DNA of 64,000 nt, taken from the NCBI GenBank assembly GCA_029866205.1, contig JARWZT010000011.1, positions 62,001 through 126,000 of the forward strand. Direction: 5' to 3'. The notes beneath the pieces were generated by a model. The model ran no database searches, was not told the DNA's origin, and worked only from the letters and a program-made list of their open reading frames with translations. This DNA is from Rhodoferax sp. (GTDB lineage Bacteria > Pseudomonadota > Gammaproteobacteria > Burkholderiales > Burkholderiaceae_C). A program made the position numbers and the translations under genes. Positions 1 through 8,808 of this stretch are shown here, piece after piece (the stretch's first letter is position 1; the number at the start of each line of letters is the position of its first letter).

Positions 1-440
1 GACATCACCTTGCGTGAACCGGCCAGGTTGACCAGAAACTCGCGCTCGAGCTGGCTGTAGGTGTATTCAAAGCGCGGGCTGTCCGGCGATTTTTTGTTCA
101 GCTTGGGCGGGCCACCCTCTTTACCCCCTTCGGCTTTTTTCTCACCATGGCCGCCTTCGGCTTTCTTCTCGCCGTGTCCTCCAGCCGCTGGAGCACCGTG
201 GCCGTCACCCTTGGGCGCGCCGTGGCCGTCTGCCGCGGGAGCGCCGTGGCCGCCGTCAGCGCCCTCGGCGACCATTTGGTCTGCGGTCGGGACAGGCTTG
301 TTGAAAAAACCCGTGATGAACAAGGTTCCCACCATGGTTCCGGCAACCAGGACCACCAACGCGACAACGCCTCCAATAATGAGGACGATCGGTTTTTTGG
401 GCTTTGCTTCCGCTTCCGGGGCTGCTGCTGCATCAGACAT
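1..440 (-). CDS. fliL: flagellar basal body-associated protein FliL (C-terminal part outside window)
   Basis: Reverse-strand translation from ATG at 440: MSDAAAAPEAEAKPKKPIVLIIGGVVALVVLVAGTMVGTLFITGFF...FEYTYSQLEREFLVNLAGSRKVM; single TM helix plus the LERE-LVNL-GSRKVM motif of FliL; runs off the left edge. Confidence 0.88.
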   Translation of the reverse strand, partial: MSDAAAAPEAEAKPKKPIVLIIGGVVALVVLVAGTMVGTLFITGFFNKPVPTADQMVAEGADGGHGAPAADGHGAPKGDGHGAPAAGGHGEKKAEGGHGEKKAEGGKEGGPPKLNKKSPDSPRFEYTYSQLEREFLVNLAGSRKVM

Positions 441-489
441 GGGGCACCTTTTTTTCGTGGTTCATTTCAAATATCCGCATCCGTACGGC

Positions 490-2031
490 CTAGGCCAGCA
501 CATTCAATCCGTCCGTCGCTGCGACCGATACCCCTTGGGGTGCGGCTGCCGCTGTGCTTGTCACATCGTTCACCGGGCGCGTCCCGGAGGGAGTGTTGCG
601 CCCTTTGCCGGGTGTCGAGTTTCCGCCGGATTGGCGAGTTTGCTCTCCGTTAACACTGACTGAAGCAACTGTCATGCCAGCCTGGGTCAGCGTGTCGCGA
701 AGCTTGTTGCTGCCTTGCGACATCAGCTCACGGGTGACCGCATTGTCGGCGCTAAACAGCGCATCCAAGCCGCCAGCGTGCATATCGAGCTCCACGTTGA
801 TACTGCCCAGCGCGGCCGGTTGCATGCGCATTTGCATTTTCCATTGGCCGCGTTCGATCTGGGCGATGAGCCGTTGTGCAGCCGCTTGGCCCATTTTGTC
901 GGCGATTTGCTGAAATTGCAGCGCGCGCTGATCCGCCTGGGCTTGGGCGGTATCAGCACTGTTGCCGCCGGCGTTAGCGCTGGGCTGGGTCGAGGAGGAC
1001 GCGGGGCCCGCCGCCCCTGCCTGGGTCGACACGTCATTGGGTTGGTCCGGTTGGGCCTCGGTCAGGCTGGCCAGAAGGTCTGCGTCAATGCCCGCTGGCA
1101 AGTCCAGAGTCACGGTCTCGATGGCGCTGGGCTGGTCTTTGGCGGCGGGGCCTGCCGCCAGCAGCGCGGCCCAGCTGGTTTCTTTGCCGGTGCCGGACAT
1201 TTGGGCCAGTCGCTTGGTAATTTCTTCCGCCGGCATGGCCAGGGTCAGCCGCACTGCGTCTTGCGGCGCCAACGGGGGCTCGAGCGGCACCGTCTCCACC
1301 GCGGTGATGGTCGCCTTGCCTGCCCAGGCGTTTGCTGTCAGGGGCATCAGGCTCGCCTGCAGGCTGCCTGCATTCAGGAGGGCTGTCGCGGACGGGGCAG
1401 CGTGTGCACCTGCCAGACTGGATCCGGCGACCCCCGCTGGCATTTGGGGCGCAGCCAGCATCGCCGCGCTGACCTGCGCAGACAAAGCGTCCCATCCGGT
1501 TTGCGCTGCCTGCGTGGCGTCCTGCAGCAGGTCGGTGGCAGACCGCATTTCGCTTAAGTTTTCGCTTTCCAGTGCTGCTGCAATAGCGGCGGACGCGGCA
1601 GCACTTGGGTCCGTGGTCGTGGCCAAACCGAGACTTTCGGCGACCGATGGCTGCGCTAGGGCATCAGCGACCAAGGTCCCCGCCGTGAGTGCCGCGGTTT
1701 TTGCGGCTTCTGTCACGCCAAAAAGCGCCTGTACCGCACTTTCGTCCAAGCCTTGCATGCGGGCGAATTGCGCCAGGCTTTCCAGGTCGGGCAAGGGCGC
1801 ATCGCTGGTGATGACGGTCAGGTTGCTCCCCAAGGGGCGGACCTGCAGGCCCTGAACGGGAGCGTCCAGGGCGGCAAGATGTTGCCGGTGGGCCTTGAGT
1901 GCCTGTCCGTTCAAGACCTCCGCAAAGTCGCCCGGCACAGATGATGGATGGGGACCGCTCGGCGCAGGGATGGCGTCTGCTGCCGGCGAAGAAGTGACCC
2001 GGTTTGCCAAAAAACTGAAATTCGATTCCAT
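490..2031 (-). CDS. fliK: flagellar hook-length control protein FliK
   Basis: Ala/Gln-rich N-terminus and C-terminal FliK hook-length domain (RGQWKMQMRMQPAALGSINVELDMHAGGLDALFSADNAVTRELMSQGSNKLRDTLTQAGM); start placed at MESNFSFLANRV rather than the longest ORF start. Confidence 0.88.
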   Translation of the reverse strand: MESNFSFLANRVTSSPAADAIPAPSGPHPSSVPGDFAEVLNGQALKAHRQHLAALDAPVQGLQVRPLGSNLTVITSDAPLPDLESLAQFARMQGLDESAVQALFGVTEAAKTAALTAGTLVADALAQPSVAESLGLATTTDPSAAASAAIAAALESENLSEMRSATDLLQDATQAAQTGWDALSAQVSAAMLAAPQMPAGVAGSSLAGAHAAPSATALLNAGSLQASLMPLTANAWAGKATITAVETVPLEPPLAPQDAVRLTLAMPAEEITKRLAQMSGTGKETSWAALLAAGPAAKDQPSAIETVTLDLPAGIDADLLASLTEAQPDQPNDVSTQAGAAGPASSSTQPSANAGGNSADTAQAQADQRALQFQQIADKMGQAAAQRLIAQIERGQWKMQMRMQPAALGSINVELDMHAGGLDALFSADNAVTRELMSQGSNKLRDTLTQAGMTVASVSVNGEQTRQSGGNSTPGKGRNTPSGTRPVNDVTSTAAAAPQGVSVAATDGLNVLA

Positions 2032-2082
2032 GGGGAGTACCGCTTTGTTGAAGGCCACAGCGTGTGGCGAATGCCCAAGGTG

Positions 2083-2099
2083 ATGCAAGAACCGTGACA
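2083..2099 (-). promoter_or_regulatory. sigma54 (RpoN)-type -24/-12 promoter for fliK(-fliL)
   Basis: Minus-strand TGTCACGGTTCTTGCAT against consensus TGGCACGNNNNTTGCAT: one mismatch in the -24 GG, exact -24/-12 spacing, about 50 nt upstream of the fliK ATG. Confidence 0.6.
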
Positions 2100-2155
2100 G
2101 GAAAAAAATTGCCGCTTCAGCCAAAACCCCGTTGGATCTTTATGTCGGAAAAGAG

Positions 2156-2172
2156 TGGCATGGAGATTGCAT
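2156..2172 (+). promoter_or_regulatory. sigma54 (RpoN)-type -24/-12 promoter for flhA operon
   Basis: TGGCATGGAGATTGCAT: intact GG and GC with exact spacing, 70 nt upstream of the flhA ATG. Confidence 0.7.
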
Positions 2173-2242
2173 TCGAGGGGGTATGCAAGCGCATTTCCAC
2201 CACATCCCGACTTAAGGTCCTGATTTTCATGAATATCCGTCC

Positions 2243-4363
2243 ATGAGCACGCTGACCCTGTCAAACATTCGACAAAACCTGTCGAAGTTCAATTTCAACG
2301 ACCTGAGTATCCCGGCTCTGGTGTTGTTGATCATGGGCATGCTGGTGATTCCGTTGCACCCGATGGTGCTGGACGTCTTGTTCACCTTCAACATTGCGTC
2401 GAGCGTGTTGATCATCATGATCGCCATCAAGATCCGCAAGCCGCTCGAATTTTCTGCCTTCCCTTCGGTGCTGCTGTTTGCCACCATGCTGCGCCTGGCG
2501 CTCAATGTGGCGTCCACCCGCGTGATTTTGGTTAGCGGCCACGAAGGCCACGACGCTGCGGGCAAGGTGGTGGCGGCCTTTGGCGAGTTCGTCATTGGCG
2601 GCAATTACGTGGTGGGTTTCATTATTTTCACGATCCTGATGATCGTGAACTTCTTTGTGGTGACCAAGGGCGCAGGCCGCGTCTCCGAGGTCAATGCCCG
2701 CTTTACCCTGGACGCCATGCCCGGCAAGCAAATGGCCATCGACGCCGACCTTAATGCCGGTGTGATCGACCAGGAAACTGCCAAAACCCGCCGCGCCGAG
2801 TTGGCACAAGAGTCGGATTTCTTCGGCTCCATGGACGGCGCCTCCAAATTCGTCAGCGGCGACGCCATTGCCGCGCTGCTGATTCTGTTTATCAACCTGA
2901 TCGGCGGCCTGGCCATCGGCATTGGCCAGCACGGCCTGTCTTTGAGCGAAGCCGGACGTATTTATTCCTTGCTGACCATTGGCGACGGCCTGGTTGCGCA
3001 GATTCCAGCTTTGTTGCTGTCGCTGGCCACCGCGATTGTGGTGACCCGGGTTACCACCACCGAGTCCATGGCCGAGCAGGCCGGCACGCAGCTGGGCAAC
3101 CCCACGGCGCTGTTTGTCACCTCGTCCATCATGGCCATTCTGGGCTTGGTACCTGGCATGCCGCACCTGGTGTTCATCATCTTGTCGGCGGCCTCTGCCG
3201 GCCTGGGATTTATGGTGCTGCGCCGCTCGGCCGCCGATGGAAACTCCCCTGAAAACCTGGCTGCCGCCGCTGCGGCCCTGCCCGAGCAACCCAAAGAACT
3301 GGACTGGGAAGACCTGGACCAGGTCGATCTGGTGGGCCTGGAAATTGGCTATGGACTGATTCCTCTGGTCAACGCCGAGACCGGTGGCCAACTGATGACC
3401 CGCGTCAAGGGCGTGCGCAAGAAGCTCTCCGCCGAACTGGGCTTTTTGATCCAGCCGGTGCGTATCCGCGATGCCCTGAGCATCGACCCGGACAGCTACC
3501 ACATCGTGCTCAAAGGCGTGATCCGTGGCCGTGGCAAAGTCAAAGTGGGTCGCGAAATGGCGATCAATCCGGGCCAGGTCTACGGTCCGCTAGAGGGTAC
3601 GCCCACCCAGGAACCCGCATTTGGCCTTGAAGCGGTGTGGATTGAGCCTTCACAGCGCGACCACGCCCGTGCCTTGGGATACACCGTGGTCGATGCTGCC
3701 ACGGCCGTGGCCACCCACCTGAATAAAGTGCTGCGTGACAACGCGTCTGACCTGCTGAGCCACGATGAGGTGCAGCAGCTGCTCGACAAATTGACCGCCA
3801 AGTCCCCCAAACTGGTGGAAGACCTGGTGCCCGCCAAGTTGTCCTTGGGTGTTTTGACCCGTACGTTGCAGAGTTTGCTCAATGACGGTGTGTCGATTCG
3901 GGACATGCGCACCATTGTCGAAACCCTGTCAGAGGTGAGCGCCCGTACCCAAGATCCAGAGCAGCTGACCTCACTGGTGCGCCCGCGCCTGGGCCGGATG
4001 ATCGTTCAGGGTCTGGTGGATGACAAAGAGACGCTTTCGGTCATGACGCTGGACCCCGGCCTCGAGCAACTGCTGCACAACGTGCTGCAGCAGCAAGGTC
4101 AGGGCCAAAGCATGGTGATTGAACCTGGTCTGGCGGAACGCCTGTTCAGTGCGCTGCGCGATGGCACCAAGGCCGTGGAAGACCTGGGCCACAGTGCGGT
4201 GCTGGTGGTTTCCCCCGCGATCCGCCCCTGGTTGTCCAAGTCGGTACGCCACCGGGTCAGTGAACTCGTGATCTTGTCCTACGGCGAAATCCCGGACGAC
4301 CAGTCCGTCAAGGTGATTCACACCGTGCATGCCGAATCCAAAAACAATGAGGTTCGCCGCTAA
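2243..4363 (+). CDS. flhA: flagellar biosynthesis protein FlhA
   Basis: 706 aa; LSIPALVLLIMGMLVIPLHPMVLDVLFTFNIASSVLIIMIAI...GRVSEVNARFTLDAMPGKQMAIDADLNAG is diagnostic of FlhA. Confidence 0.97.
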   Translation: MSTLTLSNIRQNLSKFNFNDLSIPALVLLIMGMLVIPLHPMVLDVLFTFNIASSVLIIMIAIKIRKPLEFSAFPSVLLFATMLRLALNVASTRVILVSGHEGHDAAGKVVAAFGEFVIGGNYVVGFIIFTILMIVNFFVVTKGAGRVSEVNARFTLDAMPGKQMAIDADLNAGVIDQETAKTRRAELAQESDFFGSMDGASKFVSGDAIAALLILFINLIGGLAIGIGQHGLSLSEAGRIYSLLTIGDGLVAQIPALLLSLATAIVVTRVTTTESMAEQAGTQLGNPTALFVTSSIMAILGLVPGMPHLVFIILSAASAGLGFMVLRRSAADGNSPENLAAAAAALPEQPKELDWEDLDQVDLVGLEIGYGLIPLVNAETGGQLMTRVKGVRKKLSAELGFLIQPVRIRDALSIDPDSYHIVLKGVIRGRGKVKVGREMAINPGQVYGPLEGTPTQEPAFGLEAVWIEPSQRDHARALGYTVVDAATAVATHLNKVLRDNASDLLSHDEVQQLLDKLTAKSPKLVEDLVPAKLSLGVLTRTLQSLLNDGVSIRDMRTIVETLSEVSARTQDPEQLTSLVRPRLGRMIVQGLVDDKETLSVMTLDPGLEQLLHNVLQQQGQGQSMVIEPGLAERLFSALRDGTKAVEDLGHSAVLVVSPAIRPWLSKSVRHRVSELVILSYGEIPDDQSVKVIHTVHAESKNNEVRR

Positions 4364-4421
4364 GGGATAGCCCCTGCTGCAGCCCTGAGCCAACCCGCCC
4401 CCCATTCAACCGAAGACTGCC

Positions 4422-5720
4422 ATGGAACTTAAACGCATCCTCGCCAACGACACCAAAAGCGCGACCGAGCGCGCCATGGCGCTGTACGGTCGCAACGTCC
4501 TGGTGATATCCAATCACACGGTGGGCGGCCAGACCGAGTTGGTCGTCGCCCTGGACATTGACGAACAATCCTTGGATTCGACCGTTTCGCCCGCGCACCA
4601 AAGCGCCCAGGTTTCGGCAGCGCCTGCCGGGAACATGGCGTTTTCCAAGCACTTGGCACAGGCGCAAGCCCAGACGCCTTCCAAAGAACTGCAGGCCCCA
4701 CGCCAGGAGCCCACGTTTGCGAAACTCGACGACGAACGTGACTACCTTCGCAGCCGCGAGATCATGGATCTGATCCGCGACGAACTCGCCAGCCTGCGCC
4801 GCGAAATCAGCCTGAGCCAAAAAACCACGGGTTGGCAAGCCAGCCTGAACCTGTCGGTCGAAGTGGAAGACCTGATGACTTCGTTTACCCAGGCGGGCAT
4901 GCCCACTGGCCTGCGTACCTTGCTGTTGGACACGGTCAAAGACATGCGCAGCGAACACGAAGCACTGTCGGCCGTGCGCAACCAACTCGAAGACATTGCC
5001 CGGCGCCCCAGCGTGGCGCTGCCGCAAACTGGCGTTCATCTGATTGCGGGCCCCTCGGGTTCGGGCAAAACCATGATGGTGATGCGCCTGGCCAGCCAGG
5101 CCGCCGCCCAGTTGGGCGCTGCCAAAGTCGCCATCGTCAGCTACCAGGACGACCGTGTCGGTGCCTGGGCCCATACCCAGACATTGGCGGCCCAGGCGGG
5201 CGTCGAGTGTTTTCGTGCCGACACCCCGGCTGCGCTGATCGCCGTGCTGAACCGGTTGAGCGAGCACGGACTGGTGCTGATTGACACCTCCGGCAGCCAA
5301 ATGGCCGCCCGCATTACCGAAGTGCAAACGGCGTGTCCGGCCTGCGAAACGCATGCGGTGGTGTCTGCGGATGCGTCTTCGGCGACCTTGCGCCGTGTGT
5401 TGCGGAGCTCGGGTATTCGCTGGAACAGCCTGATGGTGAGTAAATTGGACGAGTCGGTCCAGCCTTGGCCTTTGGTCGAATTTCTCTGCGATAATTTTTT
5501 ATCGCTTTCTGCAGCGAGCGACGGGGCACATGTCAATGCGCTCAAGCGTGATCTGAGCACCAGTGCTCTGGTAGAAATGGCGGTGGCCCAGCTTTCCCGT
5601 GCACCGGAGTCGATTGCCCCCATTCAGGTGGCAAAACCCATGCCGATCAAGCTGCAACCACCGACACCGCGACTTTCTGCACCCGCAAGCCCTCGGGGTT
5701 TGCGTGGGCCGTTTAATTGA
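4422..5720 (+). CDS. flhF: flagellar biosynthesis GTPase FlhF
   Basis: SRP-GTPase-like P-loop GPSGSGKTMMVMRLA, N-terminal ATERAMALYGRNVLVISN; located between flhA and flhG. Confidence 0.93.
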   Translation: MELKRILANDTKSATERAMALYGRNVLVISNHTVGGQTELVVALDIDEQSLDSTVSPAHQSAQVSAAPAGNMAFSKHLAQAQAQTPSKELQAPRQEPTFAKLDDERDYLRSREIMDLIRDELASLRREISLSQKTTGWQASLNLSVEVEDLMTSFTQAGMPTGLRTLLLDTVKDMRSEHEALSAVRNQLEDIARRPSVALPQTGVHLIAGPSGSGKTMMVMRLASQAAAQLGAAKVAIVSYQDDRVGAWAHTQTLAAQAGVECFRADTPAALIAVLNRLSEHGLVLIDTSGSQMAARITEVQTACPACETHAVVSADASSATLRRVLRSSGIRWNSLMVSKLDESVQPWPLVEFLCDNFLSLSAASDGAHVNALKRDLSTSALVEMAVAQLSRAPESIAPIQVAKPMPIKLQPPTPRLSAPASPRGLRGPFN

Positions 5721-5737
5721 GCAACTAGAAAAACACA

Positions 5738-6556
5738 ATGCAAAAGTCAGTTCGTACAGAGGTCATTGGCATTGCCAGCGGCAAAGGCGGTGTGGGAAAA
5801 ACCACCGTGGCCGTGAACCTGGCCATTTCGCTGAGCATGATGGGCCACCGTGTCATGCTGTTTGACGCCGACCTGGGCCTTGCCAACTCGCAAATTGCAC
5901 TGGGCTGCGCCTGTCCGTACAACCTGAGCCACTTTATGAGCGGCCAAAAAACCCTGCAAGAGATCACGGTCACCTCGCGCCATGGCGTCATGCTGGTGCC
6001 GGGCGCGTCCGGGGTGAAAGAGCTTGCCGCCCTCACCCGGGTACAAGCCTCGCGCATCGTGCAGGCTTTCAGTGCGTTAGAAGACGATATTGATTACCTG
6101 ATTGTCGACATGGCGGCCGGTATTTCCCCCTCCGTGCTGGCCTTTATGGGCGCCTGCCAGCGCCGCTTTATCGTCGTGCGCGATGATCCCTCGTCCATTG
6201 CCGATGCCTATGGAACCATCAAGGTTCTGATTCAGGACTACGACCTCAACGAGATTTATGTCATTCCGAACGCTGTCAACAGCCAGGCGGATGGACAAAA
6301 CCTGTTTCGCCGCATCAATCAGGTGTGCGCCCAGTTTCTGAACTTCACCACCCACTATCTGGGGTCGATCGAAAACGACGACATGATTTTGGCGGCGCAC
6401 AAGAAATACGAGCCCGTCATGGAGTTTGCGCCCCGAAGCAACAGCGCACGCGACTTCAAACGTCTTGCCAAATCGGTGACCCAGATGGCGCCTATCGCCA
6501 ACTTCTCTGGTGGCATGCAGTTTTTTGTCGAACGCCTGGTGCGCTACCAAGCCTGA
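5738..6556 (+). CDS. flhG: flagellar number regulator FlhG/FleN (MinD/ParA-like ATPase)
   Basis: Deviant Walker A IASGKGGVGKTTVAVNLA, adjacent to flhF. Confidence 0.92.
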   Translation: MQKSVRTEVIGIASGKGGVGKTTVAVNLAISLSMMGHRVMLFDADLGLANSQIALGCACPYNLSHFMSGQKTLQEITVTSRHGVMLVPGASGVKELAALTRVQASRIVQAFSALEDDIDYLIVDMAAGISPSVLAFMGACQRRFIVVRDDPSSIADAYGTIKVLIQDYDLNEIYVIPNAVNSQADGQNLFRRINQVCAQFLNFTTHYLGSIENDDMILAAHKKYEPVMEFAPRSNSARDFKRLAKSVTQMAPIANFSGGMQFFVERLVRYQA

Positions 6557-6562
6557 TTCCCC

Positions 6563-7306
6563 ATGGCCGTTTCCACCCGCCTGTACGAGGATGCCCAAGA
6601 CAACAGCGAAGCGCTGGTGTTGGCGCATCTGGGCCTGGTCAAACGGGTGGCGCTGCACCTGAAGGTGCGGATCCCGCCGTTCATGGAGCTCGATGAGCTG
6701 ATTCAGGTGGGGATGATTGGGCTTTTGGAGGCCGCGCGGGCCTTTAACCCCACCAAAGGCATTGAATTTGAGAGTTTCGCCTTGAGCCGGGTACGCGGTG
6801 CGATTTTGGACGAGGTACGCCAACTGTCCTATCTTCCACGATCGGCGGTGGCATTCAACAAGTCTGAAAACGAGGCGACCAACGCCTTGGCCAGCGAGCT
6901 CGGCCGTGCGCCCACCCAGGCAGAGTTGGCCGACCACATGGGCGATGACCTCGACCAGTTCCAAAAGCGGCGTGGCAATGCCAAGCGCTTTGAGACCCTG
7001 TCGATGGAGGTCATGACCGACGAGGTTTTGGGTATCGCGGACGAGCGGTCGCGCCAACCCGATGCGATCGTGGAGCACCAGCAGTTCATGGGCGCGGTCA
7101 CCGACGCCATCGCCGACCTCCCCGAACGCGACCAGTTGCTGATGTCTTTGTATTACGTGGAAGAGCTCAATCTCAAGGAAATTGGCGAGATTTTGGGCGT
7201 AACCGAGTCGCGCATCAGCCAATTGCTCACCGCAATTGTCAAGAAATTGCGGGTCAGTCTTAAGATTGAAGTGGCTGGCAAGCCGGCCGCCCAGCGGGAG
7301 CGCTGA
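6563..7306 (+). CDS. fliA: flagellar sigma factor FliA (sigma28)
   Basis: 247 aa sigma70-family; VKRVALHLKVRIPPFMELDELIQVGMIGLLEAARAF and C-terminal LNLKEIGEILGVTESRISQL. Confidence 0.95.
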   Translation: MAVSTRLYEDAQDNSEALVLAHLGLVKRVALHLKVRIPPFMELDELIQVGMIGLLEAARAFNPTKGIEFESFALSRVRGAILDEVRQLSYLPRSAVAFNKSENEATNALASELGRAPTQAELADHMGDDLDQFQKRRGNAKRFETLSMEVMTDEVLGIADERSRQPDAIVEHQQFMGAVTDAIADLPERDQLLMSLYYVEELNLKEIGEILGVTESRISQLLTAIVKKLRVSLKIEVAGKPAAQRER

Positions 7307-7335
7307 AATGTTGGGTCTGCACGAACCGAAAGTGC

Positions 7336-7362
7336 TCAAGTTTTTTCCGGCGTGGCCGATAC
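7336..7362 (+). promoter_or_regulatory. sigma28 (FliA)-dependent promoter
   Basis: TCAAGTTT-N11-GCCGATAC against consensus TAAAGTTT-N11-GCCGATAA, 35 nt upstream of fliS. Confidence 0.85.
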
Positions 7363-7397
7363 CTAGTGGGTACGCAAACCCAGTAGGAGAAACCGAT

Positions 7398-7814
7398 ATG
7401 CGACTTCAGTTCAAAGCCATGGAATCTTATGGCTCAGACAATCTGGCATCCCAAGCCTCAGTGGCCAATAACGTGGCCCTGATTCAGATGCTGTTTGATG
7501 GCTTGGTGGATGCTTTGGTGTCGGCGCAAGGACACTTGGCGCACGGTGCGGTTCAGGAAAAGTGCAAGTGCATTGCCCGCGCCAGTCGAATCGTGGTCGG
7601 TTTGCAAGGTTCGCTTGACTTCGCCAAGGGTGGCGAGTTGGCACAGAATTTGAATGACCTGTACAGCTACGTCACCCGCCGTCTGATTTTCGCCAACGCC
7701 AACAACGACATGGCGGTGCTGCAGGAAATCCACAGTTTGATGACAGAAATTCGCAGTGCCTGGCAAGAGGTGCCTTCGCTCTTGCCCGGCCAGGCAAGCG
7801 CGCAGTACCACTAG
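7398..7814 (+). CDS. fliS: FliS-family flagellar export chaperone
   Basis: MRLQFKAMESYGSDN...LIQMLFDGLVDALVSAQGHL...GELAQNLNDLYSYVTRRLIFANANNDMAVLQEIHSLMTEIRSAW matches the FliS helical pattern; start at ATG 7398. Confidence 0.82.
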   Translation: MRLQFKAMESYGSDNLASQASVANNVALIQMLFDGLVDALVSAQGHLAHGAVQEKCKCIARASRIVVGLQGSLDFAKGGELAQNLNDLYSYVTRRLIFANANNDMAVLQEIHSLMTEIRSAWQEVPSLLPGQASAQYH

Positions 7815-7827
7815 CGTGCGGTGTGGT

Positions 7828-7860
7828 GGTGCGGCCCCAGGGCTGCACCCGGGTGTTTTT
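7828..7860 (+). terminator. rho-independent terminator after fliS
   Basis: GGTGCGGCCC-CA-GGGCTGCACC stem followed by CGGGTGTTTTT. Confidence 0.65.
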
Positions 7861-7942
7861 ATGCGCTTTCCCTTAGGGGAAGTGTTTACCAGGTGGGCGG
7901 ACCTTGCAAGAGGTCGTCCACTGTCCTTTTTTGGGAACGACT

Positions 7943-8806
7943 ATGTTTGGCATCATCGGTATCGTGTTCTTGAATGTCTGCGTGTTCGGCAGCTTCATCG
8001 TGGGCGGCGGCAGCCTTGCGCCGTTCATTCATGCCGCGCCCATTGAGGGCTGGTGTATCTTGGGCTCAGCTATCGGCGGCATGTTGATCGGTAACAGTCC
8101 TGACGTGGTCAAAGCCGTGTTCGCGGGCATCGGCCGGACGTTCAAAGGCTCCAAGTACCATAAAGACGACTACCTCAACACCATTTTTTGCGTCTCCAAG
8201 GTCATGAAGACGCTCAAAGCGGAAGGCGCTGTCGCGCTGGAAGCGCATATCGAAACGCCCGAGTCCAGCGCAATCTTCAGCGAGTACCCCAAAATTCTGG
8301 CCGACCACGCGCTGCTGCATCTGATCACCGACACCGTGCGTCTCATGGTGGTTTCGCAGGGCACCCTGAGCCCGATGGCGGTGGAAGAGGTGATGGACAG
8401 CTCCATCAAATCCCACCATCATGACGAGCTCAAGGCCTCGGATGCGATTGCAACACTGGCAGGTGCTTTGCCGGCCCTGGGAATTGTGTCCTGCGTGATG
8501 GGTGTGGTGAAAACCATGGAACAGATTGACCAGCCGCCTGCTGTTTTGGGTGGCCTGGTGGGTGCGGCCCTGGTGGGAACGTTCATTGGTGTGTTCTTGG
8601 CCTACGGCTTCTTCGAGCCCTTTGCCAAGCGCCTGGCGCAAATCATTGAGGACGAGGCTTGCATGTACGGTGTCGTGAAACAAATCATCATCGGCACCAT
8701 GCACGGCCATCCCATGCCCCTGATATTGGAGGCTGCTCGCGTCTGCATCAGCCACCATAACCAACCCAGTTTCGCGGAAGTGTTCGACGGTTTGCGAGGT
8801 AAATAA
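7943..8806 (+). CDS. motA: flagellar motor stator protein MotA
   Basis: MFGIIGIVFLNVCVFGSFIVGGG...ALPALGIVSCVMGVVKTM...GGLVGAALVGTFIGVFLAYGFFEP; upstream of motB. Confidence 0.96.
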   Translation: MFGIIGIVFLNVCVFGSFIVGGGSLAPFIHAAPIEGWCILGSAIGGMLIGNSPDVVKAVFAGIGRTFKGSKYHKDDYLNTIFCVSKVMKTLKAEGAVALEAHIETPESSAIFSEYPKILADHALLHLITDTVRLMVVSQGTLSPMAVEEVMDSSIKSHHHDELKASDAIATLAGALPALGIVSCVMGVVKTMEQIDQPPAVLGGLVGAALVGTFIGVFLAYGFFEPFAKRLAQIIEDEACMYGVVKQIIIGTMHGHPMPLILEAARVCISHHNQPSFAEVFDGLRGK

Positions 8807-8808
8807 GC

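Noticed and set aside
7895-7911. TGGGCGGACCTTGCAA upstream of motA as a sigma54 promoter
   Set aside because: GG-to-GC spacing is one base short of the strict -24/-12 requirement.
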